Notes: generated from the letters alone by a model not told the origin. Counted from the stretch's first letter, positions 15,548 to 25,391 are shown. The stretch is 64,000 nt of DNA from Pedobacter yonginensis (GCF_003173595.1 NZ_QGNZ01000002.1:496001-560000); one strand, 5' to 3'. Numbers and translations are program-made.

Positions 15548-18337
15548 CTAATTTTGTTTTTTTACCCCACCGCCCATTTTGCTGAAATCCCATGATACGT
15601 TGAACATAAAATATCGTTGAATGGTGGTATAACTGCTTTGTGTAATGTTACCGCTGCTTGCCGAGCGACTAAAGCCTACGTTTTGGTTTAATAAATCGTT
15701 TCCAGAAATAGAAAGCCTTAAATTATCTTTAAATAGTTTTTTGGCTACTGATGCATTCCAGATAAAACGCTCAAAGGTTTCGTTAAAGGTTTGTGTTTTG
15801 CCGTTGTAGGTGTAATCGCCATCGCTGTTGATTTCGATTTTACCAGGCAGTTGAATATTGAAGCCAACATAACCTCTCCATCCCCAACCGTCGCTATTGC
15901 CTGATTCTCTGATTGTTGTTCGGGCAATATTATAAGTTGGACCAAAATTCCCATAGAAACTATATTTTTTCTCTTTATATTTCTGAATATTTATTCCGCC
16001 ACCGTAAGTATAATTTTTGGTTTTATTTAATACATCATTTATAAAATTATACGAGGTATTGCCATTGGAGTTAAAATTTAAGCCTGTACTTATGCCTAAA
16101 ATTTTTCTGCTTATGCTTCCGTAAATAAAGAAGTTGTCGGGCATTTTATCAGATAAGTTTACCGATCTATAAATACTTTGTCCGCCCGCACTTGTGGTTA
16201 CATCACTTATAATTGGATTTGCAGTAAAATTATAAGATCCGCTGATCCAAACGGATTGATCCGTTAAAACCTTGTACGAACTGTAACTTCCGCTGATGCT
16301 ACTTCTAAAAGATGGCTTCAAATCAGGATTCCCCACCGTTAAATTCAGCTGATCTAAATTGCTTCTGATGGGCTGAATTTGATCTAATGAGGGTTGGTTG
16401 GTATTTCCGTTATAGCCAATTCTTAACGATTTTTGTTGAGAAAAGCGATATTGGTAAGAAGCCTGTGGCATGTAGTTTACAAAATTTCTGGTATAAGCTT
16501 TATTGTTGTACACATCATATTGCTTAAAATTCACTCCACTAAACTTCGATCCAAAGTTGATGATGGTTTTTCCATTTTTATAATTAAAGATAGCACCTCC
16601 CTGATTAATTACCTGATCGAGTTCGTAATCATTACTAAACACAGGGTCGAACACATCGTAATTACCACTTCCAGATTGATTGAATGATCTGCGATCAGAC
16701 TCCCCACTCATCAAGCTCAAACCATAATTCACAATTACCGTAAGCGTTTTTGTTATTGGCTCGGTATAAGCCAAATTTGATTTAAACGATGTGTTGTTGA
16801 TGTTATTGGTTTTGTATTGGTTTACCGTTTGCGTACTATCTAAAACGCCTTGTAAGTTGTAAAATCCATTAGTCGAATTTAAGTAACCATCACTTTTACT
16901 GTCGTTTATTGATTGATTTAAGTTTAAAGAAAGCGTTCTGCCTTTTTTCTTCAGTTGCTTAGTAACTAATGCATTTATATTAAAGATCTGATCATCAACC
17001 TTATTGTTTAACGTGCGGTTTGAAATATTTTGCAAGCTGTTATCGCCACGGGTTGCTATGGTACCGTAATCATTAAAAGTATTGCTGTTTTTTACCGATC
17101 CATCCACACTAACTTTTAAGGTTAGGGTTGTATCGAGTTTAATTTCATAGGTAGCATCCAGCTTTTGCCTAAACATATCGTTATCATAAAACTGATTTGA
17201 ATTGGTGTTGATTACCCGATCGGCTAAACTGTTTTGGTTTAACGTATTGCGATCTCCAGAAACCCTTATGGAGCCAATTTTATAATTTGTATTTAACGAT
17301 TCCTTATCGCTGTTCCATTTATTGTCGAAGTGCAACCCTCCTGTTCTGGCTACCGGAATGCCTTGGCCATTGTATTGTCCATCGTAAGATTCGAAATCAT
17401 CATTTCCATTATTAAAAAAGTAAATACTTCCATCGTCGCCGACTTCTGGGCCACCTCCTGCGCTATACTTATCCCGATCTCCCCAACCTAATCCAACCGT
17501 ACCGTTATTCCCTAAAATACCATAGGCTGAGAATTTCTTTTTGCCCCAAAACTTGTTGAACATGGCCTGACCAACGTAGTATTTATCGGTACCTACGCTA
17601 CCTTGCAATTTGCCAAAGTAACCGTTCTTCTTATCTTCTTTAAGCTTGATGTTCAAGGTCTTGCTTTTTTCGCCATCATCTATCCCCGTAAAGGTAGCTT
17701 GATCGCTCTTTTTATCAAACAGCTGCACTTTATCCACCATATCTGCACGAAGGTTCTTGGTTACCAGCGTGGGGTCATCACCAAAAAATTCTTCGCCATC
17801 TACCAAAACCTTGGTTACGGTTTGGCCTTGGGCAGTAATTTTACCGTCTTTATCAATCTGGATTCCTGGAAATTGCTTTATCAAATCTTCAACTTTCGAA
17901 TTTGGTTCGATGTTGTAGGCTAGGGGATCAAATTCCGTTGTATCGCCTTTGATTTTGATTGCAGCCCGATTTCCTTTGATAATTACATCGGCCAGCAACT
18001 TAGCCTTTCCAGTTAAGTTTATTTTTCCATAATCAATGATGAGTTTTGTAGAATCCAACGTGAAGTGATCTACGAAATCGGCATATTTTGGGTAGGAAAC
18101 CAAAAGAATAAACTTACCATTTCTGATGTTGGTGAGTTCAAATGTTCCATTTTCTGCAGCCCTTGTAAATTTAACTAATGTAGAATCTTTAGCGTTTAAA
18201 ACCGAGATTGATGTGCCCGACAAAATAGATGTCGAGGCCGTATCAATCACTCGGCCTTTAATGGTATGCTGGGATTGCGCTTTAACGAAAGTAGAAATCA
18301 GGAGTAGAAAGCACACCGAGAGTAAGAGTCGTTTCAT
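15548..18337 (-). CDS. Outer-membrane beta-barrel protein (TonB-dependent-receptor-like, PF14905 type)
   Basis: A 929-residue protein with a signal peptide ending near 'STFVKAQ' (residue 20). A carboxypeptidase-like regulatory domain follows (about 25-110, 'IKGRVIDTASTSILSGTSIS'), then a plug-like segment ('VEDLIKQFPGIQIDKDGKIT', 'VLVDGEEFFGDDP'). The rest is a long stretch of alternating beta strands rich in Asn, Tyr and Gly. This is the layout of the outer_membrane_beta-barrel_3 family. The ligand is unknown. The GLPGLI gene follows 4 bp downstream and probably shares the transcript. Confidence 0.9.
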   Translation of the reverse strand: MKRLLLSVCFLLLISTFVKAQSQHTIKGRVIDTASTSILSGTSISVLNAKDSTLVKFTRAAENGTFELTNIRNGKFILLVSYPKYADFVDHFTLDSTKLIIDYGKINLTGKAKLLADVIIKGNRAAIKIKGDTTEFDPLAYNIEPNSKVEDLIKQFPGIQIDKDGKITAQGQTVTKVLVDGEEFFGDDPTLVTKNLRADMVDKVQLFDKKSDQATFTGIDDGEKSKTLNIKLKEDKKNGYFGKLQGSVGTDKYYVGQAMFNKFWGKKKFSAYGILGNNGTVGLGWGDRDKYSAGGGPEVGDDGSIYFFNNGNDDFESYDGQYNGQGIPVARTGGLHFDNKWNSDKESLNTNYKIGSIRVSGDRNTLNQNSLADRVINTNSNQFYDNDMFRQKLDATYEIKLDTTLTLKVSVDGSVKNSNTFNDYGTIATRGDNSLQNISNRTLNNKVDDQIFNINALVTKQLKKKGRTLSLNLNQSINDSKSDGYLNSTNGFYNLQGVLDSTQTVNQYKTNNINNTSFKSNLAYTEPITKTLTVIVNYGLSLMSGESDRRSFNQSGSGNYDVFDPVFSNDYELDQVINQGGAIFNYKNGKTIINFGSKFSGVNFKQYDVYNNKAYTRNFVNYMPQASYQYRFSQQKSLRIGYNGNTNQPSLDQIQPIRSNLDQLNLTVGNPDLKPSFRSSISGSYSSYKVLTDQSVWISGSYNFTANPIISDVTTSAGGQSIYRSVNLSDKMPDNFFIYGSISRKILGISTGLNFNSNGNTSYNFINDVLNKTKNYTYGGGINIQKYKEKKYSFYGNFGPTYNIARTTIRESGNSDGWGWRGYVGFNIQLPGKIEINSDGDYTYNGKTQTFNETFERFIWNASVAKKLFKDNLRLSISGNDLLNQNVGFSRSASSGNITQSSYTTIQRYFMFNVSWDFSKMGGGVKKQN

Positions 18338-18636
18338 AGGATGATTAAAGTTTGTGACACGAATATAAAACTAATATTTTAGTTTAATCAAGCGCTTTAA
18401 CCTTTTTTAACAAAAAAACGGATTTCCCTCAAAATCCCCTGTTGAAATTCATCTTTTAGCTTCATAGCCGTAACTGTTTTTGTATAGATAATACAGGCGT
18501 TCGTCTATAATTAAAAGCTTGTGGTATAATAGGCACAAACCGGCTGAAACGTTTTTGATGTGATGAAGTCTTATTTACAAAACCCCTTAATTATTAAGGA
18601 TTTAAAAAAGATTTATACACATAAAATATTCAGATC

Positions 18637-19278
18637 ATGAAAAATTCTATTCAACATTTATGCGCAGTTGCCTTAACAATAGTTGCTTTGAGCACTGCCA
18701 ACCTTGTAGCAAAAGCTAAAGAGATTAATGCAAACTACACTGCTTTAACCAAAGTGAAAAACATCAATAAAATTACAATTAGCGGGAACGTAAAAGTAAT
18801 CTTAGTACAGGATGGGAAAGAAAGTGTTGAGGTGTATAACCAATACTTTGCCAAGAATGCCCTTGTACAACAACAAGGAACTGAGCTTCGTATTAGTTCT
18901 TTTGAAAAAGAAACTTTAACCGTTATTGCTCATGTAAACAATCTCTCGTCTATCGAGGCTTCTAACAATTCTACCATTACCACTGCTGGAAAATTTAACT
19001 TACTTAGCTTAAATATTGTATTAAAAGATCAGGCATCAGCAACAATTAATGCAAATACAGTAAGCCTATACTCAAAAGTAGGTGATGATGCTCGCTTAAA
19101 ATTAGAAGGAACTACCGAAAATCACCTCGCGGTACTGGGTACTTTGGCAAATTTAAAAATGGATGATTTTATGGCTCAAAACACAAACATTAGCGCTTTG
19201 CCCAAACAGGATTTAACCAGTAAATCTGCTACCCGATACGATGATTTAAAAACAGACTTATTGGTGCAACTATTCTAG
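18637..19278 (+). CDS. Secreted DUF2807 (GIN domain) protein
   Basis: A 213-residue exported protein with a signal peptide of roughly 27 residues ('TIVALSTANLVAKAK'). The body ('INKITISGNVKVILVQDGKES', 'LSSIEASNNSTITTAGKF', 'DQASATINANTVSLYSKVGD') is the repetitive beta-helix pattern of the DUF2807/GIN-domain proteins, described as putative auto-transporter adhesin heads. Its function is not known. It is a single gene, divergent from the beta-barrel gene and followed by a strong terminator. Confidence 0.85.
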   Translation: MKNSIQHLCAVALTIVALSTANLVAKAKEINANYTALTKVKNINKITISGNVKVILVQDGKESVEVYNQYFAKNALVQQQGTELRISSFEKETLTVIAHVNNLSSIEASNNSTITTAGKFNLLSLNIVLKDQASATINANTVSLYSKVGDDARLKLEGTTENHLAVLGTLANLKMDDFMAQNTNISALPKQDLTSKSATRYDDLKTDLLVQLF

Positions 19279-19297
19279 TCAACCATCATATCGTCAT

Positions 19298-19333
19298 GCG
19301 TTACCTTATCCAAATAGGGTAACGCTTTTTTTT
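19298..19333 (+). terminator. Rho-independent terminator after the DUF2807 gene
   Basis: A GCGTTACC / GGTAACGC stem (8 bp, 12-nt loop) is followed by a run of eight T. It lies 20 bp after the DUF2807 stop codon. Confidence 0.9.
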
Positions 19334-19444
19334 ATCAAAACTTGAGGAATTTTATACAGTTATTCGGTCAGCCATCTACTCAGCGCAAGCCTTAGGAACT
19401 AGATGGTTTTTACCAGTACGGCACATCAGATTTTAGAATGGCAA

Positions 19445-20836
19445 TTATTTTAGCAAATCCAAAATTGCCAAGGCACTCAACTTCTTCTGTTCGCCGCTTT
19501 GCATATCCTTTAAAGTAAGCGCACCACTGTCCATCTCATCGCCACCAATTAAAACCACATAAGGAATTTTTTTAGCATCGGCATAAGCCATTTGCTTTTT
19601 CAATTTTGCTGATGATGGGTACAATTCTGCCGAAATACCAGCTGTTCTAAACTGTTGTAAAATTGGAAGCGCATATTTCTCGGCGGTAGAGTCAAAATTG
19701 CTGATGAGCACTTTCGTTCCCACTTCAGCTGATGTTGGAAAAAGGTTTAATTCTTCCAATACATCGTAAATGCGGTCTGCACCAAAAGAAACGCCTACTC
19801 CAGTTAAATCTTTCAAGCCAAACATTCCGGTTAAATCGTCATATCGGCCTCCACCACCAATACTGCCCATGGCAACCTCGTTGGTTTTAACTTCGAAAAT
19901 ACAACCGGTATAGTAATTTAAGCCTCTGGCTAAGGTGATATCAAGCTCCAATTTGGCCGTAAGCGGCAAACTGTAAGCCAATAAACAATCTACGTATTCA
20001 AAAACTTGTTCTATTTCGGCAACACCTTTCAATCCCGTTTCTGACGAAGCTAAAACCGATTTCAAGCTGGCCAACTTTTCTTCATTGCGGCCTTCTAAAA
20101 GTATAACCGGTCGCAGTTTTTCTAAATCAGCTTCGGTAAATCCGCGCTCTAACAACTCTTTACTCACACCATCCAATCCGATTTTATCCAGTTTATCGAT
20201 GGCAACCGTCATATCAATAATTAGGTCGGGTTTGCCAATAATTTCGGCAATGCCAGAAAGGATTTTTCTATTGTTGATTTTTATACTAAAATCTTTTAAG
20301 CCCAGTTTGCTCAACGCTTCGTTGTAAATTAGGATAAATTCTGCTTCGTTTAATAAACTTTCAGAACCCACCACATCTACATCGCATTGGTAAAACTCCC
20401 TGTATCTGCCTTTCTGTGGGCGATCTGCACGCCAAACGGGCTGTACTTGAAAGCGCTTAAAAGGCAAAGCAATTTCGTGTTGGTGCATCACCACGTAACG
20501 GGCAAATGGAACTGTTAAATCATAACGAAGTGCTTTTTCAGAGACGAATGGAATCAGTTTGTTGCTATTGTCATCCTCAGCAAAATCGAACGATTTTTTC
20601 TTTGCATCTTTTAAAAACTCTCCACTATTCAGAATCTTAAAAATAAGCTTATCCCCTTCATCTCCATATTTACCTGTTAAAGTAGATAGGTTTTCAAAGC
20701 TTGGCGTCTGAATTTCTGCATAACCATATTTTTTGAAAACCGTTTTAATGGTATCATAAATAAAGTTACGTTTAACCATTTCCACAGGCGAAAAATCGCG
20801 GGTACCTTTTGCTAACGAGGGTTTAATAACTGACAT
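19445..20836 (-). CDS. hisS: Histidyl-tRNA synthetase
   Basis: A class II aminoacyl-tRNA synthetase that charges tRNA-His. It has 463 residues, slightly longer than the 420-430 of E. coli, as in many Bacteroidota. Motif 1 region: 'KGTRDFSPVEMVKRNFIYDTI'. Motif 2: 'FKRFQVQPVWRADRPQKGRYREF'. The histidine-specific segment is 'LARGLNYYTGCIFEV', and motif 3 is 'GVGVSFGADRIYDVL'. A C-terminal anticodon-binding domain follows. A Bacteroidota -7 box (TACTTTTG) ends only 5 nt before the ATG, which suggests a leaderless or almost leaderless transcript. Confidence 0.98.
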   Translation of the reverse strand: MSVIKPSLAKGTRDFSPVEMVKRNFIYDTIKTVFKKYGYAEIQTPSFENLSTLTGKYGDEGDKLIFKILNSGEFLKDAKKKSFDFAEDDNSNKLIPFVSEKALRYDLTVPFARYVVMHQHEIALPFKRFQVQPVWRADRPQKGRYREFYQCDVDVVGSESLLNEAEFILIYNEALSKLGLKDFSIKINNRKILSGIAEIIGKPDLIIDMTVAIDKLDKIGLDGVSKELLERGFTEADLEKLRPVILLEGRNEEKLASLKSVLASSETGLKGVAEIEQVFEYVDCLLAYSLPLTAKLELDITLARGLNYYTGCIFEVKTNEVAMGSIGGGGRYDDLTGMFGLKDLTGVGVSFGADRIYDVLEELNLFPTSAEVGTKVLISNFDSTAEKYALPILQQFRTAGISAELYPSSAKLKKQMAYADAKKIPYVVLIGGDEMDSGALTLKDMQSGEQKKLSALAILDLLK

Positions 20837-20841
20837 AGGCG

Positions 20842-20849
20842 CAAAAGTA
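20842..20849 (-). promoter_or_regulatory. -7 box of hisS (TACTTTTG)
   Basis: A perfect TAnnTTTG match lies on the minus strand, and only the five bases CGCCT separate it from the hisS ATG. Transcription would begin at or next to the start codon. No convincing -33 TTTG was found. Confidence 0.6.
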
Positions 20850-21015
20850 CAAAAATTGCAGAAAGCTATCCATCACATGAACCATAAACTTCAACTATGG
20901 CATTTACGGCTTTATAAACATTGGCCACTGCTGATGCGGGATGCAAGGCTTTTGTTTTTAAACTCTATAAAAGCAATGTTACCTTTCAAATTCTATACAA
21001 TCGATTTCTATTTAC

Positions 21016-21023
21016 TATTTTTG
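21016..21023 (+). promoter_or_regulatory. -7 box of the small His/Cys protein gene (TATTTTTG)
   Basis: A perfect TAnnTTTG match lies 5 bp upstream of an in-frame TTG codon (21029). It argues against the longer reading frame that opens at 20921, since that codon would be upstream of transcription start. Confidence 0.5.
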
Positions 21024-21028
21024 CAACG

Positions 21029-21361
21029 TTGAAAAAGCATAAGCAACATATAAACCGTTTATTATCTGCAATCATGCTGATGGTTTTTGCCATTGCCTTA
21101 ACGCCCTGGAATTTACTTCATCATCACCAAACCATTCCTTCTGTACCTAAAGAAGTTAACTGTAAACACGTTAGCCATGTTCAGGCACATGCCGATAATT
21201 GCTTAATTTGTAATGCAGGTTTTGAAAAAAATTACGTTCAAATACACAACATTTATAAAATATTTCTTTCTGTAAAAATATTTGGCCAAACCGAACCCGT
21301 GTTAAAAAGCGCCTATACAGAAATTAAGCGTAGTTGCTTACGTGGCCCGCCCTTGGCTTAA
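21029..21361 (+). CDS. Small His/Cys-containing membrane-associated protein upstream of a TonB receptor
   Basis: A small protein of unknown function. The frame is open from 20921, but the promoter box suggests the TTG at 21029 (110 codons); the first ATG is at 21074 (95 codons). Starting at 21029 gives a basic head ('KKHKQHINRLL') followed by a hydrophobic segment ('AIMLMVFAIALTPWNLL'), which looks like an uncleaved signal. Then come 'HHHQT', 'CKHVSHVQAHADNCLICNAGFEKNY' and a basic tail. The histidines and the CxxC hint at metal binding. The TonB-dependent receptor begins 132 bp downstream in the same direction. Start choice is uncertain. Confidence 0.6.
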   Translation: MKKHKQHINRLLSAIMLMVFAIALTPWNLLHHHQTIPSVPKEVNCKHVSHVQAHADNCLICNAGFEKNYVQIHNIYKIFLSVKIFGQTEPVLKSAYTEIKRSCLRGPPLA

Positions 21362-21493
21362 ATTCTTAAGTTTAACAAACTCCTTTCAGGGCGTTTGTAA
21401 TTAACCAATTTATTTTATTTATGAGATTCTAAAAAGATGTTGCCATTTTTCGCGACCTCTACTTTGGCAATCTCTATCATTCTTGTTTTTATC

Positions 21494-23806
21494 ATGAAAA
21501 AATTACAGCTTATAGGCTTCGTAATTCTATATACATTATTAAGCAGTACTGCGTTTGCATCTGTTTTAAAAGATATTAAGGGCAAGGTTATCGATGCGAG
21601 TAACCAGCAAACTCTACCAGGTGCAACCATTTTTATACCCGATTTAAAGGTTACTGCCCAAACCAATAACGATGGAGCGTTTACACTAACTAATTTGCCT
21701 TCAAGAGGTTCATATTTGGTAGAAGTACATTATGTAGGCTATAAAACGGCTACTCAGGTTATTAATCTTGCATCCGCAAACAGCCTATCTTTCGCCCTTC
21801 AGCCTACTGCAATTGAAACCAAAGAGATTGTAATCACAGGCAGTTTAATAAGCAGTACAAGCAAAAGAAATAGTGCTTCATCTGCCGTTGTGGGTAAAGA
21901 TCAGCTCTTGCAGCCCTCTACAAATTTAATTGATGCCCTAACCCGCATTCCAGGTGTATCGCAAATCACCACTGGTCCGTCCATCTCCAAACCCGTAATT
22001 AGGGGCTTAGGCTACAACCGAATAGTAACTTTAGATGATGGAATTAAACAACAGGGACAACAATGGGGCGACGAGCATGGAATCGAAATCGACCAGTTTA
22101 AATCAGATCGGGTAGAAGTGTTACGTGGTGCCGCTTCTTTAATGTATGGCTCCGATGCTCTTGGCGGGGTAATTAACCTGCTTGAGCCAAGTACTGCACC
22201 AGAAGGACAAGTAAAAAGCGAATTTATTACCAATTACTCTACCAATAACGGTCTTACGGCCAACTCTTTAATGTTAAATGGCAACGAAAACGGTTTTGTT
22301 TGGCGTGCTAGGGGGACTTACAAAAATGCCTATTCTTTTAAAACCCCTACAGGCTATTTCCCAAACTCTGGTTTTAACGAAACAGATTTGAGCGGCATGG
22401 TAGGCTTAAATAAAAGTTGGGGTTACACCCATTTAAACGTATCCAATTTCCGCAACAACATTGGCTTTTACGAACCCTCTTTAGATGAGAACGGAAACTT
22501 CGTTAAGGAAGACGGAGCGGCTTTCACAGATCAGGATAATAAAAACCGTACGTTAGGCTACCCACGGCAAGACATTAGGCATTTTAAAATTGCTCTAAAC
22601 AACAACTTTATTTTAGGGAATGGCAATTTGAAAGCCGATTTTGGTTATCAGCAAAATCAGCGTCGTGAGTTGGATGGACCTGATCCAGCCTTGTTTTTCG
22701 ACCTCAAAACCTACAACGCCGATTTAAAATATTACCTACACGAAACCAATGGATGGCAGCCCGTATTCGGACTAAGTGTAGATGACGCCCATAGCCAAAA
22801 TAAGGGCTCAGAATTTTTAATTCCCGCTTATGATACCTTTGGATTTGGGGTATTTGCCTTTGCAAAGAAAAACTGGAATAACAACACCTTTAGCTTGGGT
22901 GCCCGCTACGATTTCCGAAAAAATAATGGGAAGCAACTTATCGAAGATGGAGAAGAAGTGTTTGCCCCTTTCCAAAATAAGTTTTCTAATGTAAGTGGTG
23001 CATTAGGTTTCACCCATCAATTTAACGAGGAATGGAACTTTAAAGCCAATGCGGGTTCTGCTTTCAGGGCACCAAACCCTGCCGAATTAGGATCAAATGG
23101 AGTACACGAAGGAACATTTAGATACGAAATTGGAAATTCAAATTTGAGTCCGGAGCGCAGTTATCAAGTAGATGCCACATTGGAATATGAAGGGAAAATT
23201 GTTAGCGCAAGTGTTGGTGTGTACAACAACTACATCCACAATTACATCTATGCCGCCAGCAATGGCGAAATTAGAGATGTAGATGGAACAGATTTTGCCA
23301 TATATCGTTACGGACAAGTTAATGCAAATTTATATGGTGCAGAAGCCAGCTTAACCATTCACCCAGTTTCCTTTATTCATTTCGAAAATACCTTCGGCTA
23401 TGTTCATGCACAAAACAATACCTTGGGCAAGCCACTATCATTTATCCCGGCCGGCACATTGAGAAACGAGTTGCGTTTCGAGCCTAAATTAAAAGGAACA
23501 AATGATGCTTACCTATCCGTAGGCATAAACTCGGCATTTAAACAAACCCGTGTTGATGACGTTTTCGAAACGCCAACAAGCGGTTATACCCTATTAAACG
23601 CTGGCATAGGCGCAACTGTAAATGTGGGCAAACAACCCATCAAAATATCCGTATCGGCAAACAATCTGTTAAATCAAAAGTATTACGATGCACTAAGTAG
23701 ATTTAAACCAGGCCGTTTCGATCAGGAAAATCCAAACTTGGGCGTTTACAATACTGGCAGAAACATCACCTTCGGTTTGTATGTGCCTTTTACGCTGGCT
23801 AAATAG
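21494..23806 (+). CDS. TonB-dependent receptor
   Basis: An outer-membrane active transporter of about 770 residues. I start it at the ATG at 21494 ('MKKLQLIGFVILYTLLSSTAF', a clean signal peptide); 19 further upstream codons are open but hydrophobic and unlikely. A carboxypeptidase-like domain ('IKGKVIDASNQQTLPGATIF') precedes the plug ('LIDALTRIPGVSQITTGPSI', 'PVIRGLGYNRIVTLDDGI', 'DRVEVLRGAASLMYGSDALG') and the barrel, ending 'NITFGLYVPFTLAK'. The preceding small His/Cys protein suggests a metal or metal-complex substrate, but this is inference. Confidence 0.95.
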   Translation: MKKLQLIGFVILYTLLSSTAFASVLKDIKGKVIDASNQQTLPGATIFIPDLKVTAQTNNDGAFTLTNLPSRGSYLVEVHYVGYKTATQVINLASANSLSFALQPTAIETKEIVITGSLISSTSKRNSASSAVVGKDQLLQPSTNLIDALTRIPGVSQITTGPSISKPVIRGLGYNRIVTLDDGIKQQGQQWGDEHGIEIDQFKSDRVEVLRGAASLMYGSDALGGVINLLEPSTAPEGQVKSEFITNYSTNNGLTANSLMLNGNENGFVWRARGTYKNAYSFKTPTGYFPNSGFNETDLSGMVGLNKSWGYTHLNVSNFRNNIGFYEPSLDENGNFVKEDGAAFTDQDNKNRTLGYPRQDIRHFKIALNNNFILGNGNLKADFGYQQNQRRELDGPDPALFFDLKTYNADLKYYLHETNGWQPVFGLSVDDAHSQNKGSEFLIPAYDTFGFGVFAFAKKNWNNNTFSLGARYDFRKNNGKQLIEDGEEVFAPFQNKFSNVSGALGFTHQFNEEWNFKANAGSAFRAPNPAELGSNGVHEGTFRYEIGNSNLSPERSYQVDATLEYEGKIVSASVGVYNNYIHNYIYAASNGEIRDVDGTDFAIYRYGQVNANLYGAEASLTIHPVSFIHFENTFGYVHAQNNTLGKPLSFIPAGTLRNELRFEPKLKGTNDAYLSVGINSAFKQTRVDDVFETPTSGYTLLNAGIGATVNVGKQPIKISVSANNLLNQKYYDALSRFKPGRFDQENPNLGVYNTGRNITFGLYVPFTLAK

Positions 23807-23844
23807 TCAAAATCATTTTCAAGATGCCTTCTTGGAAAATTGTT

Positions 23845-23880
23845 GCGGGGCCAGTCGGAAGATTTAGGCCCCGCTTTTTA
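23845..23880 (+). terminator. Rho-independent terminator after the TonB receptor
   Basis: A GCGGGGCC / GGCCCCGC perfect 8-bp stem with a 14-nt loop is followed by TTTTTATT. It is the strongest GC hairpin in the area and sits 38 bp after the receptor stop. Confidence 0.93.
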
Positions 23881-23934
23881 TTCCAAAAATGCTGATTGAA
23901 TTGTTTAAAAAACCTTTCGTTTTTGGTACGTTTC

Positions 23935-24334
23935 GGCGTGGTTGATGTCTCAACCGAATAAGCTCACGCTGTGGTTTATCGTCACGAAACACAAAAAACA
24001 ATTGCTTAATCTAAAGAGTTTCATTATAACTCAGATGCGATTTTTTTTTGGAAAACAACGTTCAGTGTTGCATGGCATCTTCAGTCCTGCGTTAACGATG
24101 GAAGCCAACCGCCATGGTTCGTGTCCTCACGAAACAAAAAGAAATAACTAAAAACGACAATTGGCAAATAATCTTTTTTTGGAAAGCAACGTTCAGTGGT
24201 GCTTGGCATCTTCAGTCCTGCTTTACCTCCAAGCCCAATGGAAAATTGGGGCTTTCCGTTCAATCAGGTTTGGGCACAAAGGTGCTTGCGTTAACGATGG
24301 AAGCCAACCGCCGTGGTTCGTGTCTTCACGAAAC
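23935..24334 (+). repeat. Hairpin-module repeat block A
   Basis: This holds a little more than one full unit of the roughly 200-bp repeat family. Hairpin modules (GGTTCGTG-N4-CACGAAAC) lie at about 24112-24134 and 24311-24334, 199 bp apart, and a degraded one near 23980. Between them are the same internal parts as in the 54.5-55.7 kb array: TTTTTTTGGAAAGCAACG, GGCATCTTCAGTCCTGC, and the stem AAGCCCAAT/ATTGGGGCTT. Orientation is opposite to that array. The block fills the gap between two convergent genes. Short frames through it are repeat artefacts. Confidence 0.85.
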
Positions 24335-24894
24335 AAAAAACATCTCCTTAGTTGCGGGTACACCAACCGAACAAATTGCTAACCTCATCATGAGCAGTAT
24401 AACAACAAATTGAATAACAGTATTTTATGGTTTTTCTTGAAAGGTTTGCTTTGTTCTTAAACCCGATCAAAGCGGCATCCCCCAATTTTATTGGGGATAT
24501 AGCGCAGAGCGGGGTTACACTCCGCCAAGTATTCCTGAACGCTCATTTCCAAATTATAAGATTTTAAATTCCTTCAGCATCGTTCCGTTCACTGTGGTTC
24601 CTGTTTCCATGAAACAAAAAAACATCTCCTTAAATGCGGGTACACCAACCGAATAAATTGCTAACCTCATCATGAGCAGTACAACAACAAATTAAATAAC
24701 AGTATTTTATGGTTTTTCTTGAAAGGTTTGCTTTGTTCTTAAACCCGATCAAAGCGGCATCCCCCAATTTTATTGGGGATATAGCGCAGAGCGGGGCTAC
24801 ACTCCGCCAAGTATTCCTAAACGCTCATTTCCAAATTATAATATTTTAAATTCCTTCAGCATCGTTCCGTTCACTGTGGTTCGTGTTTCCATGA
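24331..24894. repeat. 282-bp sequence duplicated in tandem
   Basis: Two near-identical copies (24331-24612 and 24613-24894) lie head to tail, differing at only a few positions by eye. Each contains a CCCCAAT-TTT-ATTGGGG hairpin. Each ends with a weakened copy of the hairpin module (GTGGTTC-TGTTTCCATGAA), so the duplicated unit may have used the module as its boundary. No ORF of note crosses it. It lies between the convergent TonB receptor and csaA genes. Confidence 0.88.
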
Positions 24895-24906
24895 AGCACC
24901 TTAAAA

Positions 24907-25242
24907 TCAAATCATCTTACTTCCATTCGGAACGTGGCTGGCGACACTAGTTAAAACAATATCTCCATTTTCATCGGCAAAACCAGTCACCAAAAATTCA
25001 GACATAAAATTGCCGATTTGCTTTTTAGGGAAATTAACCACCCCAACAATCTGTTTTCCTGGCAGCTCCTCCAATTTGTAATGTTTGGTAATCTGTGCAC
25101 TCGTCTTCTTTATGCCAAAGGCTCCAAAATCTACCTTCAATTTATAAGCGGGTCTTTTTGCCTCAGGAAATGGTAGGGCTTCTACAATGGTACCCACTCT
25201 TAACTCAACTTTTTCGAAATCTGCCCAGGTAATGTCTTGCAT
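24907..25242 (-). CDS. csaA: CsaA-type tRNA-binding protein
   Basis: A 111-residue single-domain OB-fold protein that matches CsaA closely in length and sequence. Examples are 'FEKVELRVGTIVEALPFPEA', 'LKVDFGAFGIKKTSAQIT', 'LPGKQIVGVVNFPKKQIGNF' and the C-terminal 'VPNGSKM'. CsaA binds tRNA and has been described as a secretion-related chaperone in Bacillus. It is a lone gene on the minus strand with a TATTTTTG box 16 bp before the start. Confidence 0.94.
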   Translation of the reverse strand: MQDITWADFEKVELRVGTIVEALPFPEAKRPAYKLKVDFGAFGIKKTSAQITKHYKLEELPGKQIVGVVNFPKKQIGNFMSEFLVTGFADENGDIVLTSVASHVPNGSKMI

Positions 25243-25258
25243 AGTATAAAGGTTTAAA

Positions 25259-25266
25259 CAAAAATA
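25259..25266 (-). promoter_or_regulatory. -7 box of csaA (TATTTTTG)
   Basis: A perfect TAnnTTTG match on the minus strand, 16 bp from the ATG, gives a predicted leader of about 10 nt. No clear -33 element was seen. Confidence 0.5.
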
Positions 25267-25391
25267 TAAATAAACAGGAAACAGGCTTAACCTTTTCTAA
25301 GGTAGAATCCACTAAAATATTTGCCATGTACAGATTAACAACTATATTTAAGCACCGTTTGCATAACCGAATATTAAATCAATCTCCTGGC

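Noticed and set aside
23942..24413. Short reading frames of 60-99 residues in block A
   Set aside because: They overlap each other on both strands and match the frames in the other repeat blocks, so they are repeat artefacts.
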